From an uncultured Pelagibacteraceae bacterium (lineage in GTDB: Bacteria; Pseudomonadota; Alphaproteobacteria; Pelagibacterales; Pelagibacteraceae), in assembly GCA_902555185.1 (NCBI GenBank), contig CACDSA010000010.1, positions 1 to 33,111 on the forward strand: a DNA stretch of 33,111 nt, in the 5' to 3' direction. The notes under the pieces were generated by a model. That model was not told the origin of the DNA and did not search any database. It was given only the letters and a program-made list of their open reading frames with translations. The position numbers and the translations under genes were made by a program. Shown here piece after piece: positions 25,290-33,111 of this stretch. Numbering within the stretch: position 1 is the first letter of the stretch; each line of letters begins with the position of its first letter.

Positions 25290-26834
25290 GTGCTAAATTT
25301 TTCAAAAATAAATATTATTTTTATTTATCTAATTTTTTTATTTATTTCAATTTTTTCATTATTAAATCTACAGACTAACGAAAATATCATCTTAGATAAA
25401 AAGGTTAATCTCGGTTTAGATTTGCAGGGTGGTTCATATTTATTATTAGAAATAAACTCTGACTCATTAGTGGAGGAAAAGATACAATCAAAAGTTATTC
25501 CTCTTAAAAAACTATTAAAAGATAATAATCTAAATTATTCTGAATTTAAGATAAGTAATAAAAATCTAATTTTAAAAATTAATGATATTGAAAAATTTGA
25601 ATTACTTTTTTATTCAAAAAAAGACAACGTTGTAAATCCATATATTGATAATTATAGAGCTTTTGAATTAGATTATAAAAAGTTAAAAGATAATTATATA
25701 GAGATTAACTTTTCTAAATTTGGCTTACTTACTATTAATAATTCTGCACTAAAACAGTCGATTGAAATTGTAAGACGAAGAATTGATGATGTTGGCACCA
25801 AAGAACCAACCATTTTACAAAGAGGTGAAAAAAGAATTTTAGTGGAATTACCCGGCCTTAAAGATCCAGAAAGAATAAAAAAACTTTTAGGAAAAACTGC
25901 ACAATTAAACTTTAGATTAGTAAGTGAAAATTCAGAATTTGGAGTTGATGAACTTATTTCAGAAATTGGAGAAAAATTAAAAGTAAGTAAAAGAATTGTA
26001 ATGAGCGGAGAAAATTTGATCGATGCACAACCTAGTATTCAAAATCAACAAAATGAACCCACAGTGTCTTTTACTTTAGATAGACTTGGATCTCAAAAAT
26101 TTGGAAGAGCAACAACTGATAATGTTGGGAAAAGATTAGCTATTGTTCTAGATGGTAAAATTATAAGTGCACCGAATATTAATGAACCAATTACTTCAGG
26201 CAATGGAATGATATCGGGTAATTTTACATTTCAAGAAGCAACAGATCTAGCTCTGCTTTTAAGATCAGGGGCTTTACCAACTCCTTTAGAAGTTGTTGAA
26301 GAGAGAACTGTTGGTCCTGACTTAGGAGAAGATTCAATTAAGTCAGGTGTAATATCTTTAATTGTAGGTTTTGTCTTAGTTATTTTGTTTATGTTTTATA
26401 AATATAGATTATTCGGTTTAGTTGCAAATACTGCTTTGATTGCAAATTTGATTATGCTAGTGGGCGTCCTTACTATACTAGAGGCTACACTAACTTTACC
26501 AGGAATTGCAGGAATTATTTTAACCGTAGGTATGGCAGTAGATGCAAACGTACTAATTTTCGAGCGAATAAAAGAGGAACTCAAAACAGAAAAATCAATC
26601 ATTCACGCATTTGACTCTGGATATTCGAAAGCTAAAATTACAGTCTTAGACGCAAATATAACAACATTAATCGCAGCAATTATATTGTTTGCTTTTGGAT
26701 CTGGACCGGTGAAAGGTTTTGCAATTACTTTAGGTATTGGGATATTGACAACATTATTCTCTGCTTACTTTTTAGCAAGACATCTCACATCTTTAATAGT
26801 TTTAAGAAACAATAACAAAGAAATAAAAATATAA
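25290..26834 (+). CDS. secD: Protein translocase subunit SecD
   Basis: Proton-driven motor subunit that helps pull exported proteins through SecYEG. 514 residues starting at GTG, the only plausible start since the first membrane helix begins about residue 8 and no Met precedes it in frame. The periplasmic head contains G-L-D-L-Q-G-G-S-Y-L-L-L-E-I, R-R-I-D-D-V-G-T-K-E-P and G-A-L-P-T-P-L-E-V-V-E-E-R-T-V-G-P. Five helices follow, with M-A-V-D-A-N-V-L-I-F-E-R-I-K-E-E, the proton-relay Asp region. The stop overlaps secF by one base (TAATG). Confidence 0.96.
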   Translation: MLNFSKINIIFIYLIFLFISIFSLLNLQTNENIILDKKVNLGLDLQGGSYLLLEINSDSLVEEKIQSKVIPLKKLLKDNNLNYSEFKISNKNLILKINDIEKFELLFYSKKDNVVNPYIDNYRAFELDYKKLKDNYIEINFSKFGLLTINNSALKQSIEIVRRRIDDVGTKEPTILQRGEKRILVELPGLKDPERIKKLLGKTAQLNFRLVSENSEFGVDELISEIGEKLKVSKRIVMSGENLIDAQPSIQNQQNEPTVSFTLDRLGSQKFGRATTDNVGKRLAIVLDGKIISAPNINEPITSGNGMISGNFTFQEATDLALLLRSGALPTPLEVVEERTVGPDLGEDSIKSGVISLIVGFVLVILFMFYKYRLFGLVANTALIANLIMLVGVLTILEATLTLPGIAGIILTVGMAVDANVLIFERIKEELKTEKSIIHAFDSGYSKAKITVLDANITTLIAAIILFAFGSGPVKGFAITLGIGILTTLFSAYFLARHLTSLIVLRNNNKEIKI

Positions 26835-27739
26835 TGACAAATAATATTAATTTTGTATCACAATTTAAAAAAGCAAATATTATATCAATAATATTATTTA
26901 CTCTGAGTTTACTATTTGTTTTTTTTAAAGGATTAAACTATGGCATTGATTTTAAAGGGGGAACTTTAATTGAACTGAGGACAGAAAAATCAATAAAAGC
27001 TTCATCTATAAGGGATACATTAAGCTCGATGAATTTAGGTGATGTAAATGTAAAGAAATTTGGAAAAGATGGAGATTACTTAATTAAAGTTGAACAAAAA
27101 GAGTCTAATAATAATAAATTGATCCCTGAAATAAAAAAAAAATTAACAGACAATTTAAATGCTGAAATTGATTTTAGAAGAGTTGAAAATGTAGGCCCAA
27201 AAGTAAGTGCTGAATTATTAGAGTCTTCAATTATTGCGATTTCACTCGCTTTGGCCGCTATGCTTTTTTATATTTGGATAAGATTTGAATGGCAATTCAG
27301 TGTCGGTTCAATTATTGCTTTGTTCCATGACGTCATTATTACATTGGGAATTTTCTCATTGCTATCACTGGAAATAAATTTGTCAATAATTGCTGCAGTT
27401 CTAACAATAGTCGGTTATTCAATGAACGATACAGTCGTGATTTATGATCGTATACGAGAAAATTTATTTAAATACACAAAAATAAGTATTAGTGATATTG
27501 CTAACTTATCAATTAACGAAACACTTGCGAGGACAATTATTACTTCAGTAACCACTCTATTAGCTTTAGTTTCAATTTACACTTTGGGAGGTGAAATTTT
27601 AAGAGGATTTTCTTTTGCGATGATATTAGGTGTAATAATTGGGACTTATTCCTCGATTTTTGTTGCTTCACCGATCTTAAAGTTTTTTAAAGTAAGTTAT
27701 AAAACTTTAGAAAAAGAGGAAGAAAAAATAGTTCCTTAG
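26834..27739 (+). CDS. secF: Protein translocase subunit SecF
   Basis: Partner of SecD. 301 residues, six membrane helices with a short periplasmic domain. Diagnostic motifs: N-Y-G-I-D-F-K-G-G-T-L-I-E-L-R near residue 35, R-V-E-N-V-G-P-K-V-S at about 116-125 and Y-S-M-N-D-T-V-V-I-Y-D-R-I-R-E-N. It is coupled to secD by TAATG. The stop lies one base from the stop of the convergent gene at 27741, with no hairpin between. Confidence 0.96.
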   Translation: MTNNINFVSQFKKANIISIILFTLSLLFVFFKGLNYGIDFKGGTLIELRTEKSIKASSIRDTLSSMNLGDVNVKKFGKDGDYLIKVEQKESNNNKLIPEIKKKLTDNLNAEIDFRRVENVGPKVSAELLESSIIAISLALAAMLFYIWIRFEWQFSVGSIIALFHDVIITLGIFSLLSLEINLSIIAAVLTIVGYSMNDTVVIYDRIRENLFKYTKISISDIANLSINETLARTIITSVTTLLALVSIYTLGGEILRGFSFAMILGVIIGTYSSIFVASPILKFFKVSYKTLEKEEEKIVP

Positions 27740-27740
27740 A

Positions 27741-28343
27741 CTAGTATAGATTTTGGGCAGCTACCATTGAAAGTAGCATCGGAAAAGATAATAAAGTATT
27801 TGCTCTAGAAAATAGCATTGCGGTCTTAGCAGACTTAGCTTTTTCTTCAGGAGGGCATTCAATTATACCTAAAGCTTTTTTTTGATTGGGCCAAATTACA
27901 AACCAGACATTGTAAGCCATAATAATACCAAGCCACATGCCAATTCCAATCGCAGTAGATTTAGGATCTCCGCTTCCTATTCCTAATATCATAGCTTGAT
28001 GTACATAGCCTTGAAGATAAGCAACTATCAATCCAGAAATAATCGTACCTAATGCTGCCCATCTAAACCAAAATAACGCTTTCGGAGCTATAACTTTTCC
28101 AATAGCAGGTTTTTGTTCGTCTGGAATATTTGGCATCGAAGGAATTTGAACAAAGTTGAAGTACCACAATAAACCTATCCACATTATTCCAGTTAAAACA
28201 TGAATATATCTAAACAACCAACTGAAAAAGTATCTATCAAATGCAAAGCCATCTCCAAAAAAGTGCATTCCAATTAATAGCAATATTGCTATTCCTAGTG
28301 ATAGATGAACTGTTTTTGATAATGATTGTAAGATATTGGTCAT
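27741..28343 (-). CDS. PuuD-type membrane protein (Urate_ox_N-like) without cytochrome c domain
   Basis: 200 residues with about five membrane segments. The stretch R-Y-I-H-V-L-T-G-I-M-W-I-G-L-L-W-Y-F-N-F-V-Q-I-P matches the membrane domain named after the urate hydroxylase PuuD of Agrobacterium, where it is fused to a C-terminal cytochrome c; here no C-x-x-C-H exists and the protein ends after the last helix. Several histidines (H13, H27, H48) could bind heme or metal. No purine-catabolism gene is nearby, so urate oxidation cannot be assumed. It lies 26 bp after uvrA on the same strand, probably on its transcript. Confidence 0.7.
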   Translation of the reverse strand: MTNILQSLSKTVHLSLGIAILLLIGMHFFGDGFAFDRYFFSWLFRYIHVLTGIMWIGLLWYFNFVQIPSMPNIPDEQKPAIGKVIAPKALFWFRWAALGTIISGLIVAYLQGYVHQAMILGIGSGDPKSTAIGIGMWLGIIMAYNVWFVIWPNQKKALGIIECPPEEKAKSAKTAMLFSRANTLLSFPMLLSMVAAQNLY

Positions 28344-28369
28344 GATTCAATATAACATAATTATTATTT

Positions 28370-31249
28370 TTATGCAGTTTTTTTCATTGAGTTATTTCCT
28401 ATAATATCTCTAATAAATTTACCAGTATAACTCTCTTTTACTGCTGAAACTTTTTCAGGCGTTCCTTCAGCTATAATTCTTCCGCCATTAATACCACCTT
28501 CAGGACCCATGTCTATTATATGATCTGCTGTTTTTATAACATCTAAATTATGTTCAATTACAACTACAGTATTACCCGTATTTGCAAATGCTTGTAAAAT
28601 TTCCAAAAGTTTTTTTATATCATGAGAATGTAATCCAGTAGTAGGCTCATCTAAAATATAAAGAGTTCTACCAGTTGGTCTTTTTGATAATTCTTTAGCT
28701 AATTTAATTCTTTGAGCTTCTCCTCCAGATAATGTCGTAGCTTGTTGACCAATCTTCATATATCCTAGACCTACGTGTTTAAGTGTAATCAATTTTGATT
28801 TTATGCTTTGTATATTTTCAAAAAAATCACAGCCTTCATCTACTGTCATATCTAAAACATCAGCTATATTTTTATTTTTAAATCTGATTTCAAGAGTTTC
28901 TCGATTGTATCTTGCTCCTTTGCATGTATCACAAGGGATAAAAACGTCGGGTAAAAAGTGCATTTCATAAGTCAAAACACCGTCTCCCTCACAAGTTTCA
29001 CATCTTCCTCCTTTAACATTGAATGAGTATCTTCCCACTTTATAGCCTCTAGCTTTTGACTCAGGTAAACCTGCAAACCATTCTCGTATTGGGCCGAACG
29101 CACCTGTATATGTAGCAGGATTAGATCTTGGAGTTCTTCCTATAGGTGATTGATCAATGTCAATAATTTTATCAATCAATTCGGTTCCTTTAAAGCCAGT
29201 AAAAGCTTTTGGAACTTTTCTGCTTTTGTTTTTATTTAACATTAAATTAAATGCATTATAAAGTGTATGGAGTATTAAAGTTGACTTACCACTTCCTGAT
29301 ACGCCAGTAACACAGGTGAAAGTTCCGACGGGAATCTTTAAATTTACTTTTTTTAAATTGTTACCACTTGCACCACTTATTTCAATATATCTTCCATTTT
29401 TCGCAGATCTTCTTTTTTTTGGTATTGGAATATATTTTTTCCCAGATAAATAATTTCCAGTAATACTATTTTCATTTTGAATTATTTCTTTTACTTCACC
29501 TTGAGCAACTATCTCACCTCCTTTTAAACCAGCCTCAGGCCCAATATCAATTATATAATCTGAACTTTCCATTGTTTCAATATCGTGTTCAACAACAATG
29601 ACAGTGTTTCCAAGATCTCTTAACTTTTTTAAAGCTGTGATTAATTTTTTATTATCCCTTTGATGTAAACCAATAGACGGCTCATCCAAGACATAAAGTA
29701 CGCCTGTAAGCCCTGATCCAATTTGGGATGCTAACCTTATTCTCTGAGCCTCACCACCTGATAGAGTGCCGGACTCTCTTGATAAGGTTAAATAATTTAA
29801 TCCCACATTCAAAAGAAAATTTAGTCTCTCATTAATCTCCTTTAAGATATGTTGAGCAATTTTATTTTCTTTTTCACTTAAGTTCTTTTCTAAATCTGCG
29901 AACCATTTTTGAGCAATATCGATTGATTTTTCAGTGACCTCACTTATATTTAAATTATTAATTTTTACACACAAAGCTTCATCTTTTAATCGCATGCCTT
30001 TGCACTTTTCACAATCAGTTTCACTTTGGTATTGTGAAATTTCTTCTCTTTTCCACTCACTATCAGTTTCTAAGTAGCGTCTTTCTAAATTATTTATAAC
30101 ACCTTCGAAAGTTTTTTTTGTAGTATATGCTTCATATCCATCGTCGTATGAAAATCTAATTTCTTCGTCATTAGAGCCATATAAAATAATATCTTGTATT
30201 TTTTTTGGTATTTTTTTCCAAGGATCAGATAAAGAAATTTTATAATGCTTTGCTATTGAAGCCAGTGTTTGAGCATAATATAGAGAGGTAGATTTAGACC
30301 ATGGTTCAATAGCCCCATCTTGAATACTTTTTTTTTGGTCAGAGACAACTAAGTTAGGATCTACGTTTAAATTATGACCTATACCTTCGCATTCTTCACA
30401 CGCACCATAAGGAGAGTTAAATGAGAACAATCTAGGCTCTATTTCTTCAATAGTAAATCCACTTTCTGGACATGAAAATTTTGATGAAAATAAAATAGTT
30501 TCTCTCTTTCTAAATTTTTTAGGCAAGGTTTCGTTTTCATATTCAACAATTAATAATCCATCAGAAAGGTTAACAGCTGTTTCAACACTATCAGCCAATC
30601 GGTTCCCTAAATTTGAATTTAAAATAATCCTATCCACTATGATCGATATGTCATGTTTTACTTTTTTATTTAAATTTGGGAATTCATCTATGTTTAGATA
30701 CTTTCCATCAACTTTTATTTTAGAGAAACCTCTTTTTTTGTAATTTAATATCTCTTTTTTATATTCACCTTTTCTACCTCTCACCACAGGAGCTAAAAGA
30801 TAAATAGTATTATTTTTTGGAAGCTTTTTTATTTTATCTACCATTTCACTAATTGGTTGAGATCTAATTGGTTTTCCTGTGAAAGGAGAGTAAGGTGTTC
30901 CAACTCTAGCAAATAAAACTCTCATGTAGTCATATATTTCAGTTACGGTTGCAACAGTTGATCTTGGATTTTTTGAGGTATTTTTTTGTTCAATTGAAAT
31001 AGCTGGACTTAAACCTTCTATAAAATCCACATTGGGTTTTTTCATTTTATCTAGAAACTGTCTTGCATAAGACGATAAGCTTTCAACATACCTTCTTTGT
31101 CCTTCGGCATAAATAGTATCAAATGCAAGCGATGACTTTCCTGAACCAGAGAGGCCAGTTATGACAACTAATTTCTCTTTAGGAATTTCTAGAGAAACAT
31201 TTTTTAAGTTGTGTTCTTTAGCGCCTTTTACAACGATTTTTTTCAACAT
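28370..31249 (-). CDS. uvrA: Excinuclease ABC subunit A
   Basis: Damage-recognition ATPase of nucleotide excision repair, 959 residues. Two ABC modules: Walker [10 protein letters not shown] near residue 33 and G-V-S-G-S-G-K-S-T about 640, and signatures L-S-G-G-E-A-Q-R in both halves with L-D-E-P-S-I-G-L-H and L-D-E-P-T-T-G-L-H. Zinc modules: [17 protein letters not shown] and C-E-T-C-E-G-D-G with C-D-T-C-K-G. The first zinc site has C-P-E-S-G, one Cys replaced by Ser, as I recall for other alphaproteobacteria. It diverges from ssb across 100 bp, a conserved uvrA-ssb arrangement. No clear LexA box was found. Confidence 0.97.
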   Translation of the reverse strand: MLKKIVVKGAKEHNLKNVSLEIPKEKLVVITGLSGSGKSSLAFDTIYAEGQRRYVESLSSYARQFLDKMKKPNVDFIEGLSPAISIEQKNTSKNPRSTVATVTEIYDYMRVLFARVGTPYSPFTGKPIRSQPISEMVDKIKKLPKNNTIYLLAPVVRGRKGEYKKEILNYKKRGFSKIKVDGKYLNIDEFPNLNKKVKHDISIIVDRIILNSNLGNRLADSVETAVNLSDGLLIVEYENETLPKKFRKRETILFSSKFSCPESGFTIEEIEPRLFSFNSPYGACEECEGIGHNLNVDPNLVVSDQKKSIQDGAIEPWSKSTSLYYAQTLASIAKHYKISLSDPWKKIPKKIQDIILYGSNDEEIRFSYDDGYEAYTTKKTFEGVINNLERRYLETDSEWKREEISQYQSETDCEKCKGMRLKDEALCVKINNLNISEVTEKSIDIAQKWFADLEKNLSEKENKIAQHILKEINERLNFLLNVGLNYLTLSRESGTLSGGEAQRIRLASQIGSGLTGVLYVLDEPSIGLHQRDNKKLITALKKLRDLGNTVIVVEHDIETMESSDYIIDIGPEAGLKGGEIVAQGEVKEIIQNENSITGNYLSGKKYIPIPKKRRSAKNGRYIEISGASGNNLKKVNLKIPVGTFTCVTGVSGSGKSTLILHTLYNAFNLMLNKNKSRKVPKAFTGFKGTELIDKIIDIDQSPIGRTPRSNPATYTGAFGPIREWFAGLPESKARGYKVGRYSFNVKGGRCETCEGDGVLTYEMHFLPDVFIPCDTCKGARYNRETLEIRFKNKNIADVLDMTVDEGCDFFENIQSIKSKLITLKHVGLGYMKIGQQATTLSGGEAQRIKLAKELSKRPTGRTLYILDEPTTGLHSHDIKKLLEILQAFANTGNTVVVIEHNLDVIKTADHIIDMGPEGGINGGRIIAEGTPEKVSAVKESYTGKFIRDIIGNNSMKKTA

Positions 31250-31304
31250 TTTTTTTTCGACAAATAATTATCACCTTATATTTAGTACACAAATATGATA
31301 TAAG

Positions 31305-31336
31305 ATAATGATTTTTTAAAACAAAAAAATCATTAT
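31305..31336. repeat. Inverted repeat upstream of ssb
   Basis: Arms ATAATGATTTTTT (31305-31317) and its exact complement (31324-31336) around a 6-nt AAAACA spacer, ending 13 nt before the ssb ATG. It overlaps possible -10 boxes (TATAAG 31299-31304, GATAAT 31304-31309), so it may be an operator or form a weak AT-only hairpin in the leader. There is no GC core, so a terminator role is unlikely. Confidence 0.55.
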
Positions 31337-31349
31337 TATTCAAAATATT

Positions 31350-31808
31350 ATGGCTGGAAGTTTAAATAAAGTACAATTAATAGGTCGTTTAGGCGCAGAT
31401 CCCGAAATCAAACAAATGGTAAACGGGAAAAGTGTTGCTAGATTGAGTATTGCTACAAGCCAATCTTGGAAAGATAAATCTAGTGGAGAAAAAAAAGAAA
31501 AAACAGAATGGCATAGAGTTGTGATTTTCAATGAGGGGCTAGTAAATGTTGTTCAACAATATGTAAAAAAAGGAGCTAATGTTTATGTAGAAGGGCAACT
31601 AAGCACTAGAAAATGGAAAGACGAGGCATCCGGACAAGATAAGTATTCCACTGAGATTGTTTTACAAGGATATAATTCAAGTTTGACAATGCTTGATAGC
31701 AGAAATTCATCTAATAATTCTAATTTAGTCTCTGATAATAAAAGCACTCTTCCAAATGATAATCTAAATCAAGATAGTAAAGATTTGGATGACGAAATTC
31801 CTTTTTAA
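31350..31808 (+). CDS. ssb: Single-stranded DNA-binding protein
   Basis: Homotetrameric OB-fold protein that coats ssDNA in replication and repair. 152 residues: OB domain about 1-112 with L-N-K-V-Q-L-I-G-R-L-G-A-D-P-E and T-E-W-H-R-V-V-I-F, then Y-V-K-K-G-A-N-V-Y-V-E-G-Q-L. The low-complexity Asn/Ser linker ends in the acidic interaction tip D-L-D-D-E-I-P-F, which recruits partner proteins. It is divergent from uvrA and 6 bp before gyrA. Confidence 0.97.
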   Translation: MAGSLNKVQLIGRLGADPEIKQMVNGKSVARLSIATSQSWKDKSSGEKKEKTEWHRVVIFNEGLVNVVQQYVKKGANVYVEGQLSTRKWKDEASGQDKYSTEIVLQGYNSSLTMLDSRNSSNNSNLVSDNKSTLPNDNLNQDSKDLDDEIPF

Positions 31809-31814
31809 TTTTTC

Positions 31815-33111
31815 ATGGAAAAAAACACTGTAGAAAACAATAAATCATTCAAACCTATTTTTGTTCAAGATGAGATGAGCTCATCTTATTTGTCTTATGC
31901 TATGAGTGTGATTGTTAGCAGGGCCCTTCCTGATGTGAGAGATGGTTTAAAACCTGTTCACAGGAGAATTATTTATGCTATGTATAAAGGAGGCTATGAC
32001 TGGTCTAAACCTTTTAGAAAATCAGCTCGAATAGTTGGAGACGTAATTGGTAAATATCACCCTCATGGAGACCAGTCAGTTTATGATGCTTTAGTTAGAT
32101 TGGTACAAGATTTTTCTATGAGCGTTCCTCTTATCACTGGCCAAGGTAATTTTGGATCTATTGATGGAGATCCTCCAGCTGCAATGAGATACACAGAAAC
32201 AAAACTTGCAAAAATCTCCCAGTTTTTGACAGAAGATCTTGAAAAAAATACTGTAAATTTTAGAAGCAATTATGATGAGACAGAAAAAGAACCTGAAGTT
32301 CTACCCTCCCAATATCCAAATATTTTAGTTAACGGTGCCGGAGGAATTGCAGTAGGTATGGCAACAAGTATACCACCTCATAATCTTGGTGAAATAATAG
32401 AGGCAACCATCGCATATATTAATAATAAGGATATAACGATTGGTCAATTAATGAAACATGTCCCAGGACCTGACTTTCCAACTGGTGGAGTGATAATTGG
32501 TAAAGATATTATTAAACAAGGCTATAATAAAGGTAGAGGGTCATTTAAAATAAGAGGTGAAATTGAATTTGAGGAAAAAAAAGGGGGGCGAGATACTCTA
32601 ATATTAAAATCTATTCCGTATCAAGTAAATAAATCATTGTTGATTGAAAAAATTGCACAATTAGTTAGAGACAAAAAAATTGAGGGTATAAGAGATTTAA
32701 GAGATGAGTCAAATAGGGAGGGCATAAGGGTAGTAATTGAATTAAGAAAAGGAGTAGAGCCCGAGACAATAAGAAGGCAGCTATATAAACTTACTAATAT
32801 AGAGAGTTCATTTGGTTTTAATACTTTAGCAATAGTTGACAATAAACCAAAGATATTAAATTTAAAAGATTTTATCTCTGAGTTTTTAAAATTCAGAGAA
32901 GATACTGTAATTAAGAGAGTTAAATTTGATTTAAGAAAAGCTGAAGAGAGAGCACATATACTTTTAGGATTAGCAGTTTCTGTAGAAAATATTGATGAAG
33001 TAATTAAGATTATAAAAAATTCAAAAGATACATTGATAGCAAAAAAAAATCTTTTATCGAAAAAATGGAAAATTAAAAAAAGTACTAAGCTGATAAATCA
33101 AATTGAAAAGA
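31815..33111 (+). CDS. gyrA: DNA gyrase subunit A, 3' end beyond the window
   Basis: Breakage-reunion subunit of gyrase, 432 codons visible. The ATG at 31815 leads into [29 protein letters not shown]. The catalytic Tyr is Y126 (A-A-M-R-Y-T-E). The quinolone-resistance region reads [11 protein letters not shown], with Q87 at the place of E. coli Ser83 and D91 at that of Asp87. ParC is less likely given the [19 protein letters not shown] run and position after ssb, which fits alphaproteobacterial uvrA-ssb-gyrA order. The C-terminal beta-pinwheel is outside the window. Confidence 0.95.
   Translation, partial: MEKNTVENNKSFKPIFVQDEMSSSYLSYAMSVIVSRALPDVRDGLKPVHRRIIYAMYKGGYDWSKPFRKSARIVGDVIGKYHPHGDQSVYDALVRLVQDFSMSVPLITGQGNFGSIDGDPPAAMRYTETKLAKISQFLTEDLEKNTVNFRSNYDETEKEPEVLPSQYPNILVNGAGGIAVGMATSIPPHNLGEIIEATIAYINNKDITIGQLMKHVPGPDFPTGGVIIGKDIIKQGYNKGRGSFKIRGEIEFEEKKGGRDTLILKSIPYQVNKSLLIEKIAQLVRDKKIEGIRDLRDESNREGIRVVIELRKGVEPETIRRQLYKLTNIESSFGFNTLAIVDNKPKILNLKDFISEFLKFREDTVIKRVKFDLRKAEERAHILLGLAVSVENIDEVIKIIKNSKDTLIAKKNLLSKKWKIKKSTKLINQIEK

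Noticed and set aside
25290..25292. secD start as a sign of a truncated gene
   Set aside because: GTG gives a normal N-terminal helix and a typical full-length protein; the alternative start codon is enough explanation.
28370..31249. Loss of a zinc-site cysteine in UvrA (C-P-E-S-G)
   Set aside because: From memory, a Ser at this place is common in alphaproteobacterial UvrA, so it is not a sign of damage.
31250..31349. Possible LexA/SOS box between uvrA and ssb
   Set aside because: Neither GTTC-N7-GTTC nor CTGT-N8-ACAG could be found by eye in the gap.

Overview
The window looks like a piece of an alphaproteobacterial chromosome of the SAR11/Pelagibacter type. The DNA is very AT-rich, the proteins are rich in Lys, Asn and Ile, genes mostly abut or overlap by 1-11 bp, and most families match Pelagibacter-like proteins. 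No insertion sequence, prophage, CRISPR array, rRNA or recombinase is visible. No gene-free stretch exceeds 300 bases; the longest gaps are about 142 bp (3272-3413), 118 bp (5065-5182) and 100 bp (31250-31349).

Layout. (1) 1-1585: the end of a polar/general amino-acid ABC importer (permease cut by the window edge, then its ATPase). A PLP-dependent cysteine synthase faces it tail to tail, and a secreted protein of unknown function starts 12 bp from the synthase. (2) 3294-3980: an XRE-type regulator, then tRNA-Asn and tRNA-Cys on the minus strand. (3) 4009-10257: a sugar importer (MalK-type ATPase on the minus strand; binding protein and two permeases on the plus strand) that runs directly into a GH63 glycoside hydrolase resembling mannosylglycerate/glucosylglycerate hydrolases. 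(4) 10290-15859: valS, ilvD and a ManC-like mannose-1-phosphate guanylyltransferase, in the same direction and almost without spacers. (5) 15852-16942, minus strand: erpA-like Fe-S carrier and xthA.

(6) 16974-24947: a housekeeping block in the order often seen in alphaproteobacteria: dgt, argS, a small membrane protein, nagZ, scpA, scpB, tatA, tatB, tatC, serS. (7) 24996-27739: yajC, secD, secF. (8) 27741-31249, minus strand: uvrA followed by a PuuD-type membrane protein. (9) 31350-end: ssb and the 5' part of gyrA, which runs off the window.

How the genes work together. The most interesting unit is the sugar locus. A complete binding-protein-dependent importer is coupled by a 1-nt stop/start overlap to a cytosolic GH63 enzyme, which suggests uptake and cleavage of a small glycosylated osmolyte such as glucosylglycerate or mannosylglycerate. 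Both permeases are unusual: one carries an apparent Ig-like (DUF11-like) periplasmic insert, the other about 120 extra N-terminal residues with roughly four membrane segments. A perfect palindrome of 17-base arms separates the binding-protein gene from the first permease gene and ends exactly at its start codon. The remaining genes are core functions: protein export (Sec, Tat), chromosome segregation (ScpAB), translation, branched-chain amino-acid synthesis, and DNA repair and topology. All function calls rest on reading sequence motifs; no database search was run.
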